The notes under the pieces: model-generated | Seen by the model: only the letters and a program-made list of their open reading frames with translations | What the model was told of the DNA's origin: nothing | Databases searched by the model: none | Shown: positions 37,981-51,716 of the stretch, one piece after another | Position numbering within the stretch: position 1 is the first letter of the stretch | How the letters are laid out: the number at the start of each line of letters is the position of its first letter | Assembly: GCF_901709675.1 (NCBI RefSeq) | Contig: NC_051095.1 | Coordinates: 20,455,456 to 20,519,455 of the forward strand | DNA length: 64,000 nucleotides | Reading direction: 5' to 3' | Origin: Syngnathus acus | Lineage: Eukaryota; Chordata; Actinopteri; Syngnathiformes; Syngnathidae | Program-made: the position numbers and the translations under genes

Positions 37981-40654
37981 CAAACATGCTTATATCACCA
38001 CCAATTTCTCTTCTCTCGCCCTCACACAAAGGCTTTTTCAGCCAATTATCCACTGGTGACACATGAAGGGTTAATAACGTGCTATCTGTAGCAAAGAGAA
38101 TTTACCTCAAGCCATTTGGTCTCGGCTATAATCGCCGTTCTTTTGCATTGCATGTATGCACAGTATGTGAAATAGTATTCTGTTATTGTAACCATTGTGG
38201 CAAATTGCTTTAGCAACACACACTCATGCATGCACAGAAATACGCGAATGCACACATTACATGGTAGCGATGTGAGTAACCATGTAGCAAGTGACAATAA
38301 TGTGGGTTTTAGTGGTGGTTCTTAAAGTCACGGCAAGGTTTCTATAGGCACAGAATGCCTTAACACTCATGTGAAGACTGAAATGCGGCAATAAAATTGT
38401 GTGTTATGACATGATTTAAAGTAGCATCTTTTATTTGGCAGGGAAAATACATAACACTCATCTAATAAGGTTAAGCGAAATATCGCTTGATGTGAAATGG
38501 ATAAGTGGTGCATAAACGGACCCCAGATATACAAGCATAGAGCTCATTATTGCAGACAAGGATCCAGTCCTGCTGTATCTGGCATTACAAACAGATCTTT
38601 CTTTTCTATCATTCTTTATATTATATAATTGTGTTAATCGTTTTGAAAATGCAAACTGTCATTTGTTGATGAGTTGACATGACCCCTAAATGGTGGCAAT
38701 TTGATGAGATGGGTTAAGTAAATTTTCTGTCTACTACATTTTCGCATGTGTGTCCATTTGCAGATTTTGGGAATTTTTTTTATACTTGAATGTTTTTTGT
38801 TGCTGACAAACCTCTGCGACACACAGCAGTAATATTGTGAAAACTGGTGGAAATGTGAATATTTAGTAATAGTGTGTGTCCTTAGATTATCTACTCGCAT
38901 CCCAAAGATTTCAGATTAGGGGCCACTGTGGTCCTAGAAAAAAAGTTAGGAGCCCTGTAAGATGACCTATTATTTTCTTTTTTATTTGTTTGCCAGTTTG
39001 GGATAAGTTTACAGCTTCCACGACTGCAGTGGAACAGTTAAACCAAGACTGAAAAGCAGCCCCAAAGCTGCAGTCGCTGACTCATTAATATCGATGGTGA
39101 CAAATTCCTTGGAGGATGTACTATACGCTTTCATTGAGTGCTCTTTTTTTTGTTTTGGTTGCTGCTGGTTTCTCCTTGTGTCCACAAGTAAAATCACGAT
39201 GACTCACATTGAGATCATTTGGCGTCATATAGGAGTGGTTCAGGTTCTTAAAAAAGCCAGACTCTAAATTATCATTGAGACAAAAGCACAAAAAGCATTT
39301 GTGCAAATCAACAAATAAAAATCTGCAAACAGATTTGAAATAGATAGTATTTTTAACTCATGTCTTTCTTTTGTCTTCTTCTTATAGGCTGGCTTTTTTA
39401 ATTCATAACAAATTGCTAATTGAATTTCAGAATTAGTTTGGACTGGAACCAAATCTCACCAGAGTTACAGTGGCGCCTGTATTGCTAAAGCAATTTGCCA
39501 GAATGGATTCAATTATGTGATAACTTACAAAAAAGTGTCTCTCTTGCAAATTTGTTGCCTGTTATTGATTAATGCCAAACCTGACTGTCAAAGAGCTGCC
39601 TGAACTGAAAATAGCATATATAACACTAAGATGAAAAAACACAAATAAATGACACTACAGTGTGTCATCATTAAAACATACACAAAGTAAGTGTCTTAAA
39701 ATATACGAGTAAAAATGACAATAAAGGTCATTGTATTCTTCTGTTCTATTCTAATATGCTTTCTAACCTTCAGTAGTAGAATGGATTTGGTCAAATGTTT
39801 GTGTAGTTTTGGGAAGGACTCTACACATTCATATCAGTAATCAGCAGGGTTCTTTTGGCTCGAGACGGCAGCATCCAAGCAGGTGGTTAACCTTTCCTAA
39901 AAGAGCACGCATGACTGCACTGCAAAAGCTTCTAGGCTTTTTGAAAGTGTCAAAACTGTCAACAGCCATCAGAGATCTTTGTATGCACTCTCATCACCAC
40001 TTACAGGTGCATGAATATCACCAGTCATTAATCTGATCCCTGACAAGAGCAATGTGGCCTGATGGCATCGACATCTGCAGTGATGACCTTCTTAGAGAGG
40101 CTGTGACACAAAGCCGGTGGCTTTGAGCAAGCGAAGGTGTGTGTTAGTGGTGCATCACCACATTTTTTTCAGGTTATGTAGCACAAACAGCAGCAAATGA
40201 ATATTAACCATCAGATCGTCCAGGGCATCGCTTCTACCCTAACAGAAGGTCAGTTGCGATGAGCGCTCTAAACGGTAGATCACAATGAGATCTAGCTCCC
40301 CCAAAACTCCTCTGGGCTCACTTACATCAGTGGGGCTGTTTACCATGCATACATATGACAGCTACTACGTTCTCTCTCCAACACTCGAATGACATCGTAA
40401 TCCTGGACGCCTTATGAGGCGCCTGAGCTGTGGCTCCTGGAGGAAAAGCAATCACCTCTGTGCGAAAGCATCCAAAACAAAAGTGCTTATAGACTTTGTG
40501 GAACTGCCAGCAAACGTGACAGGGGAGTTCATCTGTGATTACGAAACGCTGAAGGCGAGAGGCCATTAGGACAAGTGTTGGCGGAAATTACGTTCACGGA
40601 AGAAATAATTACATTCTCTTTGTTGTGGTGTATTATGAAGTAGAATATCTTCAG

Positions 40655-41515
40655 TCAAACAGCGGGATCAAAGTTTGAATGAGAAGAGGAAAGCACAGAG
40701 TTTGAAAGTTGGGACTATGACAGAATAAATGAGGAAGTTGACATGATGGGGCAGGGATCAAATTGCTTTAAAAAAGTGTACTATATAGGAAGAGAACCCG
40801 AGTCGTTTTTATTTCTTAAAGGAAGAGTTGATTAAGAATGTCCTGGAGGGGAAACGTGTCCAATCAAATGATGAGAGTAAAAATTGAGGGTGTTGTGTTT
40901 TATGTAATTAGTGGTTTTGCTCAGAAGGTCAAATGTAAACTGTGTAGGTCCTGGAGGAGAAACTCTGGATTTTTGTAATGGGCATGTTGGTGAAGGTAAC
41001 AAGGGGATCATAAAAATGTGATGGCGAAATCTGGTATAAAGAAAATTAACTGAGTGACAGATGGAGGTGGACTTAGCCAGAAGGGTGGAAAAAGCTGTAA
41101 TGAACATTTTCTTCCAGAAGAGGCTGGAACATCGGGTGACCTACAAGAGCAGAGGTAGAAGCACACATGTGGATTACATCTTGTCTGGACTTTAAGGGGG
41201 AGGTAGCTAGACAGCATAGGATGGTGATGTGTAAAATAACTCTTTTGGGTGGGTGGGGGTGAGGAAGACAAAGACAAAGCAGAGAAACATGTGGTGGAAG
41301 CTGAGAAAGGAGTGTCGTGTGGGTTTTCAGGAAGTGGTGAGACATTCTCTCCGTTGGCAGGAGCAGCCTCCAGAAGACTGGACATCTAAAGCCAAGATGA
41401 TCTGAGAGACAGGCAAGAGAGTACTTGCAATGTCTTCTGGTAGGAAAGGGAAGAAGGAGACTTGGTGGTGGAACCAGAAAGTACAGGAAAAATTAGAGAC
41501 ACTGCACTGTTTGCT
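40655..41515 (+). mobile_element. decayed RTE-like LINE, endonuclease part of ORF2
   Basis: Plus-strand pieces in order: AQSLKVGTMTE (about 40695), FLKEELIKNVLEGKRV (about 40815), VDLARRVEKAVMNIFFQKR then LEHRVTYKSRGRSTHVDYIL (41069-41195), and WWWNQKVQEKLE (about 41465). They match the apurinic-endonuclease domain and linker of RTE-like LINE ORF2, including the closing VDYIL motif of that fold. Stops and large internal deletions break the frame. It may belong to the same broad family as the C-terminal fragment at 5723. The long minus-strand open frames here are shadows. Confidence 0.75.
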
Positions 41516-44039
41516 AGCCAACAGCTGGACATTTTTGGTGCATATACCATGCTCATATGCTAGTTCCAGATAAGCAAACAAGGTACCATCGATTGACTAA
41601 TTTTAGAAGAGAATACTTTGCATTATTGTTCATTTAGAAAATCTCAAATGGGACATTTTTTATTATGGAAAATTGACCTTCTTTTGTACAAATAGTCATG
41701 TGCCTGGCCCAGCATCAAGTGTGAGTGAAACAAATTTATTTTGAAAGAATTTCACTGATGGCTTATTAAAGCACCTGGTTATTGTTTTAATATATAGGGA
41801 AGCATAATACCAGTATGTTTTCCTTTAAGATATCTAATTACTTCATGTTAACTGACCATAAGATTTAAATACCACATTTCAATTTCTAAATAAAACATTG
41901 AACAATGTGAATAACATGGGAAGCCTTCATAGCAATTAGCACCCACTAGTTATCAAAAACTAATTTTCTTACCTGGTGTAATATATATTTCATCCATAAA
42001 TATGAAGTAAAAAAAAAAAAAATGGAGTGAACAGTTTAAACAAAGCCAGACACAGATATGTGGCTTAAGTCATGCAAACAAGAACTTGATGGATCCCATC
42101 AGATTACACATAAGTGTATGTTCTTATTCTTTGATGCTTTTTCTGTCTTTGCTGCATCTAAGAATTAGAGCTCGAGGAGAGGGCAGCCTATGTTTTCAAG
42201 GCCAGTTTTCCCCACATGGCAAAGCATCAAGGCCCCACACACAAACTCCTGCTCTCTACACTTGGGAAAGAATGATTTTCTTCAGCTGATTCATGCAGTC
42301 GTCTTGCTCTGGCAGAGTGAAAACGTCAGATGTGACCGGGAATAGGTTTTCAGCTGTCATCCCCTCGCAGGCCCAGGCTGTCTCGTGGTGATGTGGCGTT
42401 TACACTCTGACACACTCGCCTCCACAGTGAAATAACACTGCTAGCGTTTAGTCGGACTGAGGCAGCCGGTCAATACACCAGGCAGGCATTGGCCTCCCAT
42501 TTGTGAGGAGGTTCGCAATGCATCAAGACGAAAAACAGCCAACCTTGCTCCAAGGATTAAAACCTCATTGCAGATATAGTTTTTTTGACTTAACTTTTTG
42601 AATGGAAAAAAGAAAAATAAACAAGGTCATAATGTGTTCATGGCGGAGGTTGGATTTGTTGCTGATTATCATGCCTTTTCGATTCCTTACAAATATGAAC
42701 GAGTAGAAAACTATTAATATTTTATTGCTTTGACACTAAATATCCAGGTTTGCACCAAAAATACTGCAAATTATAAGAATTTGTGCACATGATTTTATAG
42801 TCTGAATAGGCAATGAATGTCTGTAAAGCTCCAGAATTTAAGGCAAGCTAAACAAAACAAGATTGATTCATTACAACACCAAGGACACAAGCTTAGTAAA
42901 AACAGCATAGCTCTGCCAAAGGTGAATGAGGAAATTATATTTATACTAGTCAGGCCAGACGACTTCTGTTCAATGACTTACTCGGAGAATGAGCATTTCA
43001 TCTTGTGATTAAGTACACTATGTGGGACTGACTTTGAGGAGAAGAAAGGAGCATAGAAAACACAATGGAAAACATTCTGTTCAGTAAACATGTGGGAGAT
43101 GTAAGTTGGGCTTTCTGTTTATCTTTAATGCTATTTACAGTAACATTAACAAGGTGACCTGGTTTTCTTTCCTTCTGAGGTTCAAGCCCCGAAGAGTTAG
43201 ACTATTGTTTGTCTTGACAGTTATTATCCATTTTACTTTGTATTTACCTCCTGCTGTTTGGCAATTTTCCCTTGAGGACCAGGAGGTGTCTGTTACGCAT
43301 CTAATGATGTGCAAATGACGTAACACTAATTTTATTCTGATTATTCTAATGACAGTGCTATAAATATTACGTTAGGTCAACGCAACTCTCTTAAATCTTT
43401 AGGCTGGAAAATTCACAAGAAGCTTCTGGTAGCTGCAAAATGCACCATATGTTAAATAAAAAGAGAAAACTACTTCATCCATCCATTCTCCACATTGCTG
43501 GATAATTTAGTCTTCAATTAATCTAACGCGCTTATTATATCTCTGTGTGTGTGTGTATCATTCTGTAAGGTGTCCTCATATAGTCTCTCGGTACTGTAGA
43601 ATTGTTTTTTTTTTGCTACAGATGAGAGAAAAAGAGCAAAACCAGCTCTCAGTTAATCCAAACTAAGCATGACAACAGATCTAACAGCAAGCAATCTAAG
43701 TGCATTTGTTGCTGGCATTGATTGGCACAAACACACAATATTGCCATTCCTTGTTAGAGGGAATCAGTCGATGAGCAGCAAAGAGTTTGTCATTTCGTGA
43801 GGCTGAGTGTGACAAACCATCGATCACACAGCTTAATTATTTCGGGAGGCGATGAGAAACAAGAGTGAGGTAAAGACAAACAAAGATATTCTTTATTTGG
43901 ATGAGAACTGAGATCAATTGGGAGAAACATCGGGCAACATCATAGAGAAGAAAACCATCTTTAAATGAACTCTGTGTGTACTGGATGCACTATCTGGATG
44001 GATGTACTGCATGCTTGCCTGCAACGACTATCTGGGCTC

Positions 44040-44260
44040 TATTTATACGCCCGGTGCAAGTCTAGCACAGAGTGCCTTCTAACTGTGTGCATGGGTGGAG
44101 TTTTCTATCTCTTGGTAGTTTTCATATAGGGCGCAGATAGAATGGGACGTCTGCGCCATTGTGGGGGTGAACACAGCAAGCTTGTTATCTGGCCAATAGA
44201 AACGGCTCCTCTCATTCCCTTTAAAGCAACACACCACTGAAAATTCACTGTCCTTCATTC
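44040..44260 (+). repeat. unclassified dispersed repeat, copy 2
   Basis: Partner of 17985-18205. Blocks in common include CTAACTGTGTGCATGGGTGG, GAGTTTTCTATCTC, ATTGTGGGGGTGAACACAGC and CTCTCATTCCCTTTAAAG. This copy also has two GGGCGCAGAT/GTCTGCGCC-like arms near 44130-44160. Confidence 0.55.
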
Positions 44261-45363
44261 GATTAGGCAGTGTGTATGAACTTTAACAGTGCAAATATCA
44301 ATGGCATCTGATTCCCCCCAAAAAGACGATTAAGTATTAAAATAATCAAAACAATAATCAAAGCAAAGACATACCATACGCAGCCCTAGCTTGACCAGTT
44401 TTGAGCAGCTGACATTATGACATAGCGCATGCAATTACATTTCAGTGATCGTTTTTTACTTGTTTCCTGGTTTATTTTACGATTGAAATGCCGTGATAAA
44501 AAAGATGTTTGATGAATTTATTTCTAAAATAATACAGAGGGTTTGAGGTACGCTGTTGTCAGGATTTATGAACGAAATACGATGATATTCACCGCACTTG
44601 TCTGCAGAGTGCAGAGGTCTGCCTGCACCTTGTCCAAATTCACCAAAATCATGTTACACCAGATGCTCCACAAATACAGTAAACTGGACATGTTCTGGCA
44701 CGAAAATCATGTTGCACCTGTTTTTACACAACTGTCCACAAAAATCGAGCCCTCTCCTAGATGTGCATATACGTACTGCATATAGTTGAAACGAGAAGGA
44801 AGAATATCTGCACGTTGCTCAAAATGCATCAAGTCAAGACAGGTGAAAAATGTCCTTGTGGGGGAAAAAAAAAAGGCGCTGATGAATCACACTTCAGTCA
44901 TCTGTCATCATTAGAGGGTCCGAGGCAAAGTTAATGAAAGTAGAAAACAGCCGACCATCAGATACACAAGACAGCACCTCAGGATCGATATATACTGTGT
45001 ACACACAACGCGTGAGGTTAAAGATGCACAGACACACATAATCCAAGTGTGCAGTCACACTCACACACACAGACACACACACACATACACACACTTAGCA
45101 TATTGATCGAGCCCTCTGTTTGCCATTTTCTGAGCAAGCTTGATGTGAAGTCTTACAGGTTACAGCCAATCCTCCCCAAACCACAGTCATCCATCTGCTG
45201 CTTAATGAGGCACAACTAAGATTTGTTTTTTGTTTACTTACTTAGCTGCAGAGCAACAAGGATTACACTTATCAAGCACATGCATCCCCTACAGCAGAGG
45301 TCCCCAACCATCGCGCCGCGGACCGGTAATTCAGGTCAAGACGCTCGTCCCGGTCACGTAACA

Positions 45364-46221
45364 CAGTGGTCCCCAACCTTTTTTCGCGGACCGGCCTTTA
45401 TATAAATAAATAATACATGTATATAAATAAATAATACATTTATAATAAATATATAAATACGATAAAATAAAATGATACAACTGGCATAAAAACAAGTATA
45501 AACGACATAAAAATAAAAGTCACCATTACGTTGAATTAGTGGGCGCACTGAGCTTGTTTCTCAGAAACGAGCTGGTCCCATCTAGGCGTAATCGGAGACA
45601 ATGACACCCGAAGTGGTTAACGTTTGTCTTTTAATACAGGATGCTTGGTCTCCATGTGCCGAAGCAGTTTTGAAGGCTTCATTGCCTCGTTAGCTAGCCT
45701 GTCGCCACATATTATGCAGAGTGGGCTTGGCGCATCAGAGTCACCTGTGGCGATAAATCCATATTTTAAGTAGGACTCCAGAAATCTTCTTTTAAATGCA
45801 GCTTTTGCTTTCTTAGAAGTTGTAGCCTCTTCTTCTTCCGTCTCCTCTTTGGGCTTTTTTCCCTTTCTGAAGAAGCTTCCCAAACATCTCTGTTTCTTGC
45901 TCATATTTGCTTGCTTCTCGGGCTCGACTGAGGTGACATGTCACGTGACCGAGACGAGTGTCTTGACCTGAACCGACGGATGTAATTGGGAGAGAATTGG
46001 CAATTATTTTTTATATTTTTCAAAATAAATTCTTACTCATTTTTGCTAGCTTTGCGGGCTCGACTGGGGAAACGTCAAGTGACCGGGACGAGCGTCTTGA
46101 CCTGAATTAATTGATCGTCGATAAAAAAATTTTTTTTTGTTTTTCGGTGCGGCTTGGCGGCCGGATACCAAGTGACCCACGGACCAGTACCGGTCCACGG
46201 ACCGGGGGTTGGGGACCCCTG
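45364..46221 (-). mobile_element. inner hAT element, 858 bp, exact 8-bp target duplication
   Basis: Starts CAGTGGTCCCCAACCTTTTT and ends GGTTGGGGACCCCTG (inverted CAGGGGTCCCCAACC). It is flanked by identical ACGTAACA (45356-45363 and 46222-46229). It carries the N-terminal BED zinc-finger exon of a hAT transposase on the minus strand and lacks the catalytic part, so it is non-autonomous. It was inserted into an older member of the same group. Confidence 0.92.
45617..45904 (-). pseudogene. hAT transposase N-terminus with BED zinc finger (truncated)
   Basis: Starts at ATG 45904 and reads 95 codons to a stop: MSKKQRCLGSFFRKGKK, an acidic/basic linker, then CIICGDRLANEAMKPSKLLR and HMETKHP. The finger is C-x2-C-x16-H-x4-H, the BED-type DNA-binding fold of hAT transposases (Charlie/Buster-like, as in ZBED proteins). 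Reading ends at VLKDKR-stop, where the family would go on into the catalytic RNase H-like and dimerisation regions, so this is a deletion relic. A small DNA-binding peptide could still be made, but I have no evidence for it. Confidence 0.85.
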
Positions 46222-49200
46222 ACGTAACATGTTTCCCCAGTCGAGCCCGGAAAGCTACGGAGCAGATACTTAATAGTGATTTTTATTTTTATGCGGTTTT
46301 CATTATAAATGTATTATTTATGTATATATTTATATAATGGCCGGTCCGTGAAAATATTGTCTGACATGTAACCGGTCCGTGGCGCAAAAAAGGTTGGGAA
46401 CCGCTACACTTTATCTTACACCAACAACAAGGGGAAAAAAATACTGTCCATCTGTTGTCTTAACTCCACAAATAAAAGAGCTCACCATCCTCACCCTTGC
46501 ATCCTGATCATAAGCACGGTTCTGTTTGTTGAGATTTCCACTGACATCGAACACGAATATTTTTCCAAATGTTTTATTTAGTCTATACTGCCTGAAGTCT
46601 TTCAGAATGCATTTGCTTTGTATTTGTACTTTTTTGTACCTACACCTGATTGAAAAGTAGCCTTAACAAGGTCGTGCATAAAATTTGCATGGGCCTACTG
46701 TGGTTTACACGGAATGCTAATGCGCTGCATAATAAGAGAATAAAAAATAAAAAAATTACTGTATACTCAGTTTAACTATTTAAGTGTGAATTTAAAGCCT
46801 TTGTTAATAAAATAAGGGTAGATTACAGAGGTCCTTAGTACTTTTTCACGTTATATTGTGCGTGTGTGTGCGTGCGTATACAGTATGACTGGACAGACAC
46901 GTGTGGTTGACAAAGATTTTTTTTTCAGTGAGTGATGTGAATGGGCAGTCACATTTTTCATGGCTTTGAATAGACTAACCATTTGGGACCCTATTTTTGT
47001 GCCCATTCTCACTGTTTATTTGCACTTTGCCATTTTCAAAGAGTCGTTGTGTGATTGAACACAGCTGACTCCTCTTCATTCTCTTGAAATTCAGTGCAAA
47101 AGAGGCATCATGGTGAACAATAATACAACAATAAATATATTGTTAAAGAACTATTTCTCTGAAAATGTCATGAAACAGCATTAATATCTATGTCAGAAAT
47201 GTCAGCAATGACAGTCGTGGTACATATTTTATCTTGGTCTTGGTGTCTAGTGATCATTTCCATGTGGATATGGTTCCAGAGATTTTTAATGAGCCAGTTG
47301 ATGTCTTTCCCTTATGTGAAACATTCAAAGTGGAAATTGTTTTGAAGTGTACAGCGCAATAGTAAGAGGGAGGAAGCACAGAGAGTGGGAATTTTCTCTA
47401 TTGTAAAAATTCTCCGTTGTTACATAACTTTGCTTCAAATAAATTGTCCATGAAAAATTCTGTATTTAGTAAATTCCTTTGGTATTTTTTACTTTACTTT
47501 AGGTCTTTTATTATAAAATGATTACGACATCTTTATAGCTTTAACCTTACAAATTGTGATTGTATCCTGGTCGATCGGTGAGTGTTTAATTTAATTTGAT
47601 AAATTTAAAATTCTTTGATTCATAATCTAACATAAAAAAGAAGCTTTCCATGGACGCAAATTGATTTAAATTGAAACTCAGATCATGACGTTGACCACAG
47701 TAAAGCCCTGCACAGACACGCTGACACCTAATGTGAAGGCAAAGAAAGGCAGCCACGATTTAAAAAGAGAATGGCAAGTCAAATTTTCAGAAAGCATATG
47801 GAATGCTAAAAAAAAGGCAGAGGATGTGAAGCATCAGAGTAGCAAATTAATTGCTTGATTACAAACTGGACTCATTCTTGGAAAATAGTTTCTCCATGTC
47901 AAAAATAAGACAAATCACATGACATTTTTAATGTGTGATAATCAGCATTTGTAACGTTGATGGGCTTACCGAGGATGTAGCAATGGCAACAATTGGCTCA
48001 TTTTCAGCTCGATTGGCTGTGACTGATCGATGAATCTCATATTACTATTGTGTGCTCGTCCTATTTACTCAATATCGGATCAAATTCAATAGGGGCTTTT
48101 GGGATAGATGCGGCTAGTGAGACTGGATATGGCTTGTAATGTAGTGCAAATGTGAAAAGAAGATAATAAAATGCACATTCACACATACTTATTCCCATCT
48201 GATGAACATAAACTCTGCCGCTGCACATAAGCGGTCAGCTTTGGCTCAGACAGATTGTCAATTTACTGCCACAAATATTTACGTTACAAAATTAGTAGTA
48301 ATGCTGTGGCTTGGCTGCATAATTGCTAAGAGTCACATGCATCAATTTAAACTCAAAATCAAATCTTAAGTAATTGCGCTCGATCAGTATTGGGACACAA
48401 TGAAAGTAAAACAGAAGTAAGTTGTAAATGCAGCTAGGAAATAAAGCTGTATAGCCAATAAATTAATCAAACTATTACGAGATCAGATGGATTACGTTAT
48501 GAAGTAACGTTACAAGAATAGAATAATTCAAGCCGTTTATAATAGGATATACTGTAGTTGTATTAGACAAGTAGTGTGCTTGAAAAAATACTGGATGATT
48601 TCATGGCACTATGATAGTTTAACAAATTCAAATGCTACATATATAAGCATTTAATGAGTCTTTAGGGACTTCGGCCCCCGGGTATCAGCAAGTCTCAGGG
48701 AATCTTTAAAGTTATGTTGAAAGAACCCCGGCAACGGAATTTTGTGAATTTTCCTCTTGTTGGATTTGTGAGGACATCCACCAGTTTGGTTTGTAGCAAA
48801 TGTTTAATAATTATACCTGCTGATTGCACGGCTCGACTCTTTAGGGGGGGCTCTGCATTAATACTGTGTGGGAATTTTGACATGCTCTCCTATAATTGTA
48901 ATAGTATTTTCATATTACGTACCAAATTTTTGTCGCCAATGAAACTTTGATGACGCAATCCTAAAACTTTTTTGTAATTCGTTAAACCCTAACATTCTAC
49001 TTCATCATTAGATTGAAAATGTTGGACAGTGTTTGAGAGAGCACAGAGAGAAAAAAGAACAGAGCAAAACCCAAGACAAAACAACAGTATACAGTACAAA
49101 CATTTGTCAGGTAAAAAAAGTTTTAAGTTTATATTCATTTACGTTCAGTGAAATGCAGAAAGTCACGTTTTTTGAGGGAAAATTTATTTTTTATATAAGA

Positions 49201-50458
49201 TAAAAAAAAAGGCTTTATTTATTTTAATAAATCGTCATCATTACCATTAAAATGCACTTTTAATAAGTATTGGCAAAGCTAGTTGTCATTTTTATGTTTT
49301 TATGTCGGGTTGTCGACGGCTGCTGAAACTAACTTGCAATCTAGTTTTTAAAGCAAGTAATGAGTAAAGTAACAATGTTACTTTCTCATGGTAACTGTAG
49401 AAACACTGGTTGCTATAAGTTTTTCTTTGACCAATGAATGTCAAAGTGAAACGTTTAAATCGTCAAGTAGACATGGTTAGTTATTTTCTCTCATGTCAAT
49501 GCATGTTTGTATCTCTACTGAGGTTAAATTTGTGAAACTCAGAGGTCAACTCCAATAAAGACTAGGATGGGAAAACGTGGACGGAAAGAAAAAGGGTGAA
49601 GCAACTAGAGTTGAACCATTAGTGTTTCCTTTCACTTTCACAGTCGATTGCCTCTTTTTACACGGTTGATAGAAAATATTCATGAGCGCATAAATATGAG
49701 CGCTTAAGAGAGAATAATAGCACAGCACAACAATCATAAATATGCCAATAGAATAAGGGGCAATAACATTATATTTCATTTAAAATTTGCTTATGTTTTT
49801 CAACCTTTTTATCATGGTCACGGATTATATTTAATTCACAAACCAGTCCGACCAATATATAATTATATAAACGAAAGGTACATATCATGGAAATTTTAAG
49901 TTTCAATGGTTGTATACAAATAGTTAGGTGTCTTGAGTGGCTGCCCAAAGTTGTACAAGCAGAATGAAGACGTCACAAGTTAGTTTAGCTGCAGAGTTTG
50001 CGTAGATTAGCTGACAGCGTTACCAGCATCAAATTCTAATATTAACGTTTATAATAATGTTAGGTTGTCACTTGTTGATGTGGGAGCGGGGCGTATTTGT
50101 TTGGTGATATCATGCAGCACACCGTTAGTTGACAAGAGTATTTTCTGATGATGATGGGAGCTGCTGCATTTCATCATTAGCACATTGATGATGCAATAAC
50201 ATTTATGAACTATTTTACACTGTGACAAAAAAATATATACAAATGCATCATATACCTTCTAAGAAATGCTGTTCATGATGCTTTATATATTTGTTCACAA
50301 ATTGTGTTTCTGTTCAAGGCACTACAGGAGGATGTTAATACAATATCATGCTGTATTCATTTGGGACTTTCCAAAATATTAATATTTCTGTTAAACCCAC
50401 AATCCCAAACCATTTAACAACTAATCCCTTTAGCTCTTCCTTCTCTGCATAGCCCACA

Positions 50459-50490
50459 GGACACACACATACGCACACACACACACTCGC
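50459..50490. repeat. CA microsatellite
   Basis: Interrupted (CA)n. Confidence 0.85.
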
Positions 50491-51716
50491 GTGCACAAAT
50501 ACACACTGGTCTTCAGGGATGCGGGTTCGCACCTTCAAGGGAGTAAAAAAGATTTCATTTGATCCTTTCTAGACATACATTTTGAAACAAATAAAGCAAA
50601 AAAAATGTAAACAACAATGTCTGATGTTGCAACACAAAATATAATGTAAAACAAACACCAAAGCTTGCCCAAATACAAGTATTGGTTCGGTTCATTTTCT
50701 CTTCCAACTTTGTTTTACGCTGTCAGGGATCATCTGTCAATCAATCAAGCAGTCTCTGTGTTACGCTAGCAAAGAGCATCTGTCAATCAAACAATGCGCA
50801 TCATTTAATTAGATTCTCATCTCTGTAGAGTTTGACTTTTCGAGGCTTAAGCGTGTTTCTTTTTCCATGTAAACTAATTAGACCCTTCCTCTTGTCTTTA
50901 GTTTGAATTATTGGAAATCATTAAGTCCCTCAGGTCAGTGTGCATTCCCCAGAGAAAATATCTAGCGGTGAATAACAAAGTTTTAATAAGGTCCTTGCAA
51001 TAGAAAAAGTTTGGAGTGCAATAAAGTGCAGTCCAGAATTTAAATGTTGGATTTTAGAATGGCAACATCTTGGCAGTGTGTAGGACACTGTGATCCATTG
51101 TCAGAAATGTGACTCTGGTGTTTGTTAGAAGCATCATTAGGAGAATTTTGACCAATGTCTTGAGGGCTCTTATGTTAACCGTGTGAAACAATTAGTGTCA
51201 AATATCACCCCCATCCCCTGCAGCCCTCTCCTCTCAGACTCTCCGTCTTTCTCCGACTCTTTCTAGCCGGTGTAAATAATGTAATTTGTCACAGACAGGC
51301 CTCCGTGTAGGAGATGACCTTTGGAAACCTCACAGTAAATTGGCTCCATCTCGAAAAGCTACGTCATTAGCCTCTCGCCATCTCTGTGTCACTGCCGCTT
51401 TTCTTTTGCTGTCTTGCCGCATTCACATTCACTTTTATTATTTTGGTTTAATTTGAAGCGCGCTGTTTAATCCGTGCAGTCTTGTGGGGCTCTCGAGCTC
51501 CCTGTGTGTTTCTTCTAAAGTGGTGGAGTCAAACAGTACAGTAGGAGACTTTTGTATTTGTGAGTGTGAGTGACCTGCTTTTTGATTGGATTTGTTTGAC
51601 GGCACACTCACAACTCTCGTGTTCTGAGTTCATTTTGTATCCAGCGTCTTGTACGTTTGCCAGTTTTTCAGCAATAGAGGCTTTGCAGCTGACGTCATCA
51701 AGCTACCCACATTAGC

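Larger units (their letters stand above)
45295..46406. mobile_element. outer hAT element interrupted by a second hAT
   Basis: The left end CAGAGGTCCCCAACCATCGC (45295) and, inverted, the right end AGCGGTTCCCAACCTTTTTT (near 46404) are hAT-type termini with GCGGACCGG subterminal motifs. Only 45295-45355 and 46230-46406 belong to it; everything between is the inner element. The right arm keeps GTCGAGCCCGGAAAGCTACG, related to the inner element's own flank. An 8-bp duplication at its outer ends is not recognisable. Confidence 0.7.

Noticed and set aside
41008-41581. Minus-strand open frames up to 125 codons
   Set aside because: They are opposite the decayed RTE-like endonuclease and rich in Ser/Pro/His with no recognised domain.
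49300-49410. AGTAATGAGTAAAGTAACAA-like sequence resembling fish DNA transposon fragments
   Set aside because: No ends, no second copy in the window and no duplication; left as unclassified intron sequence.
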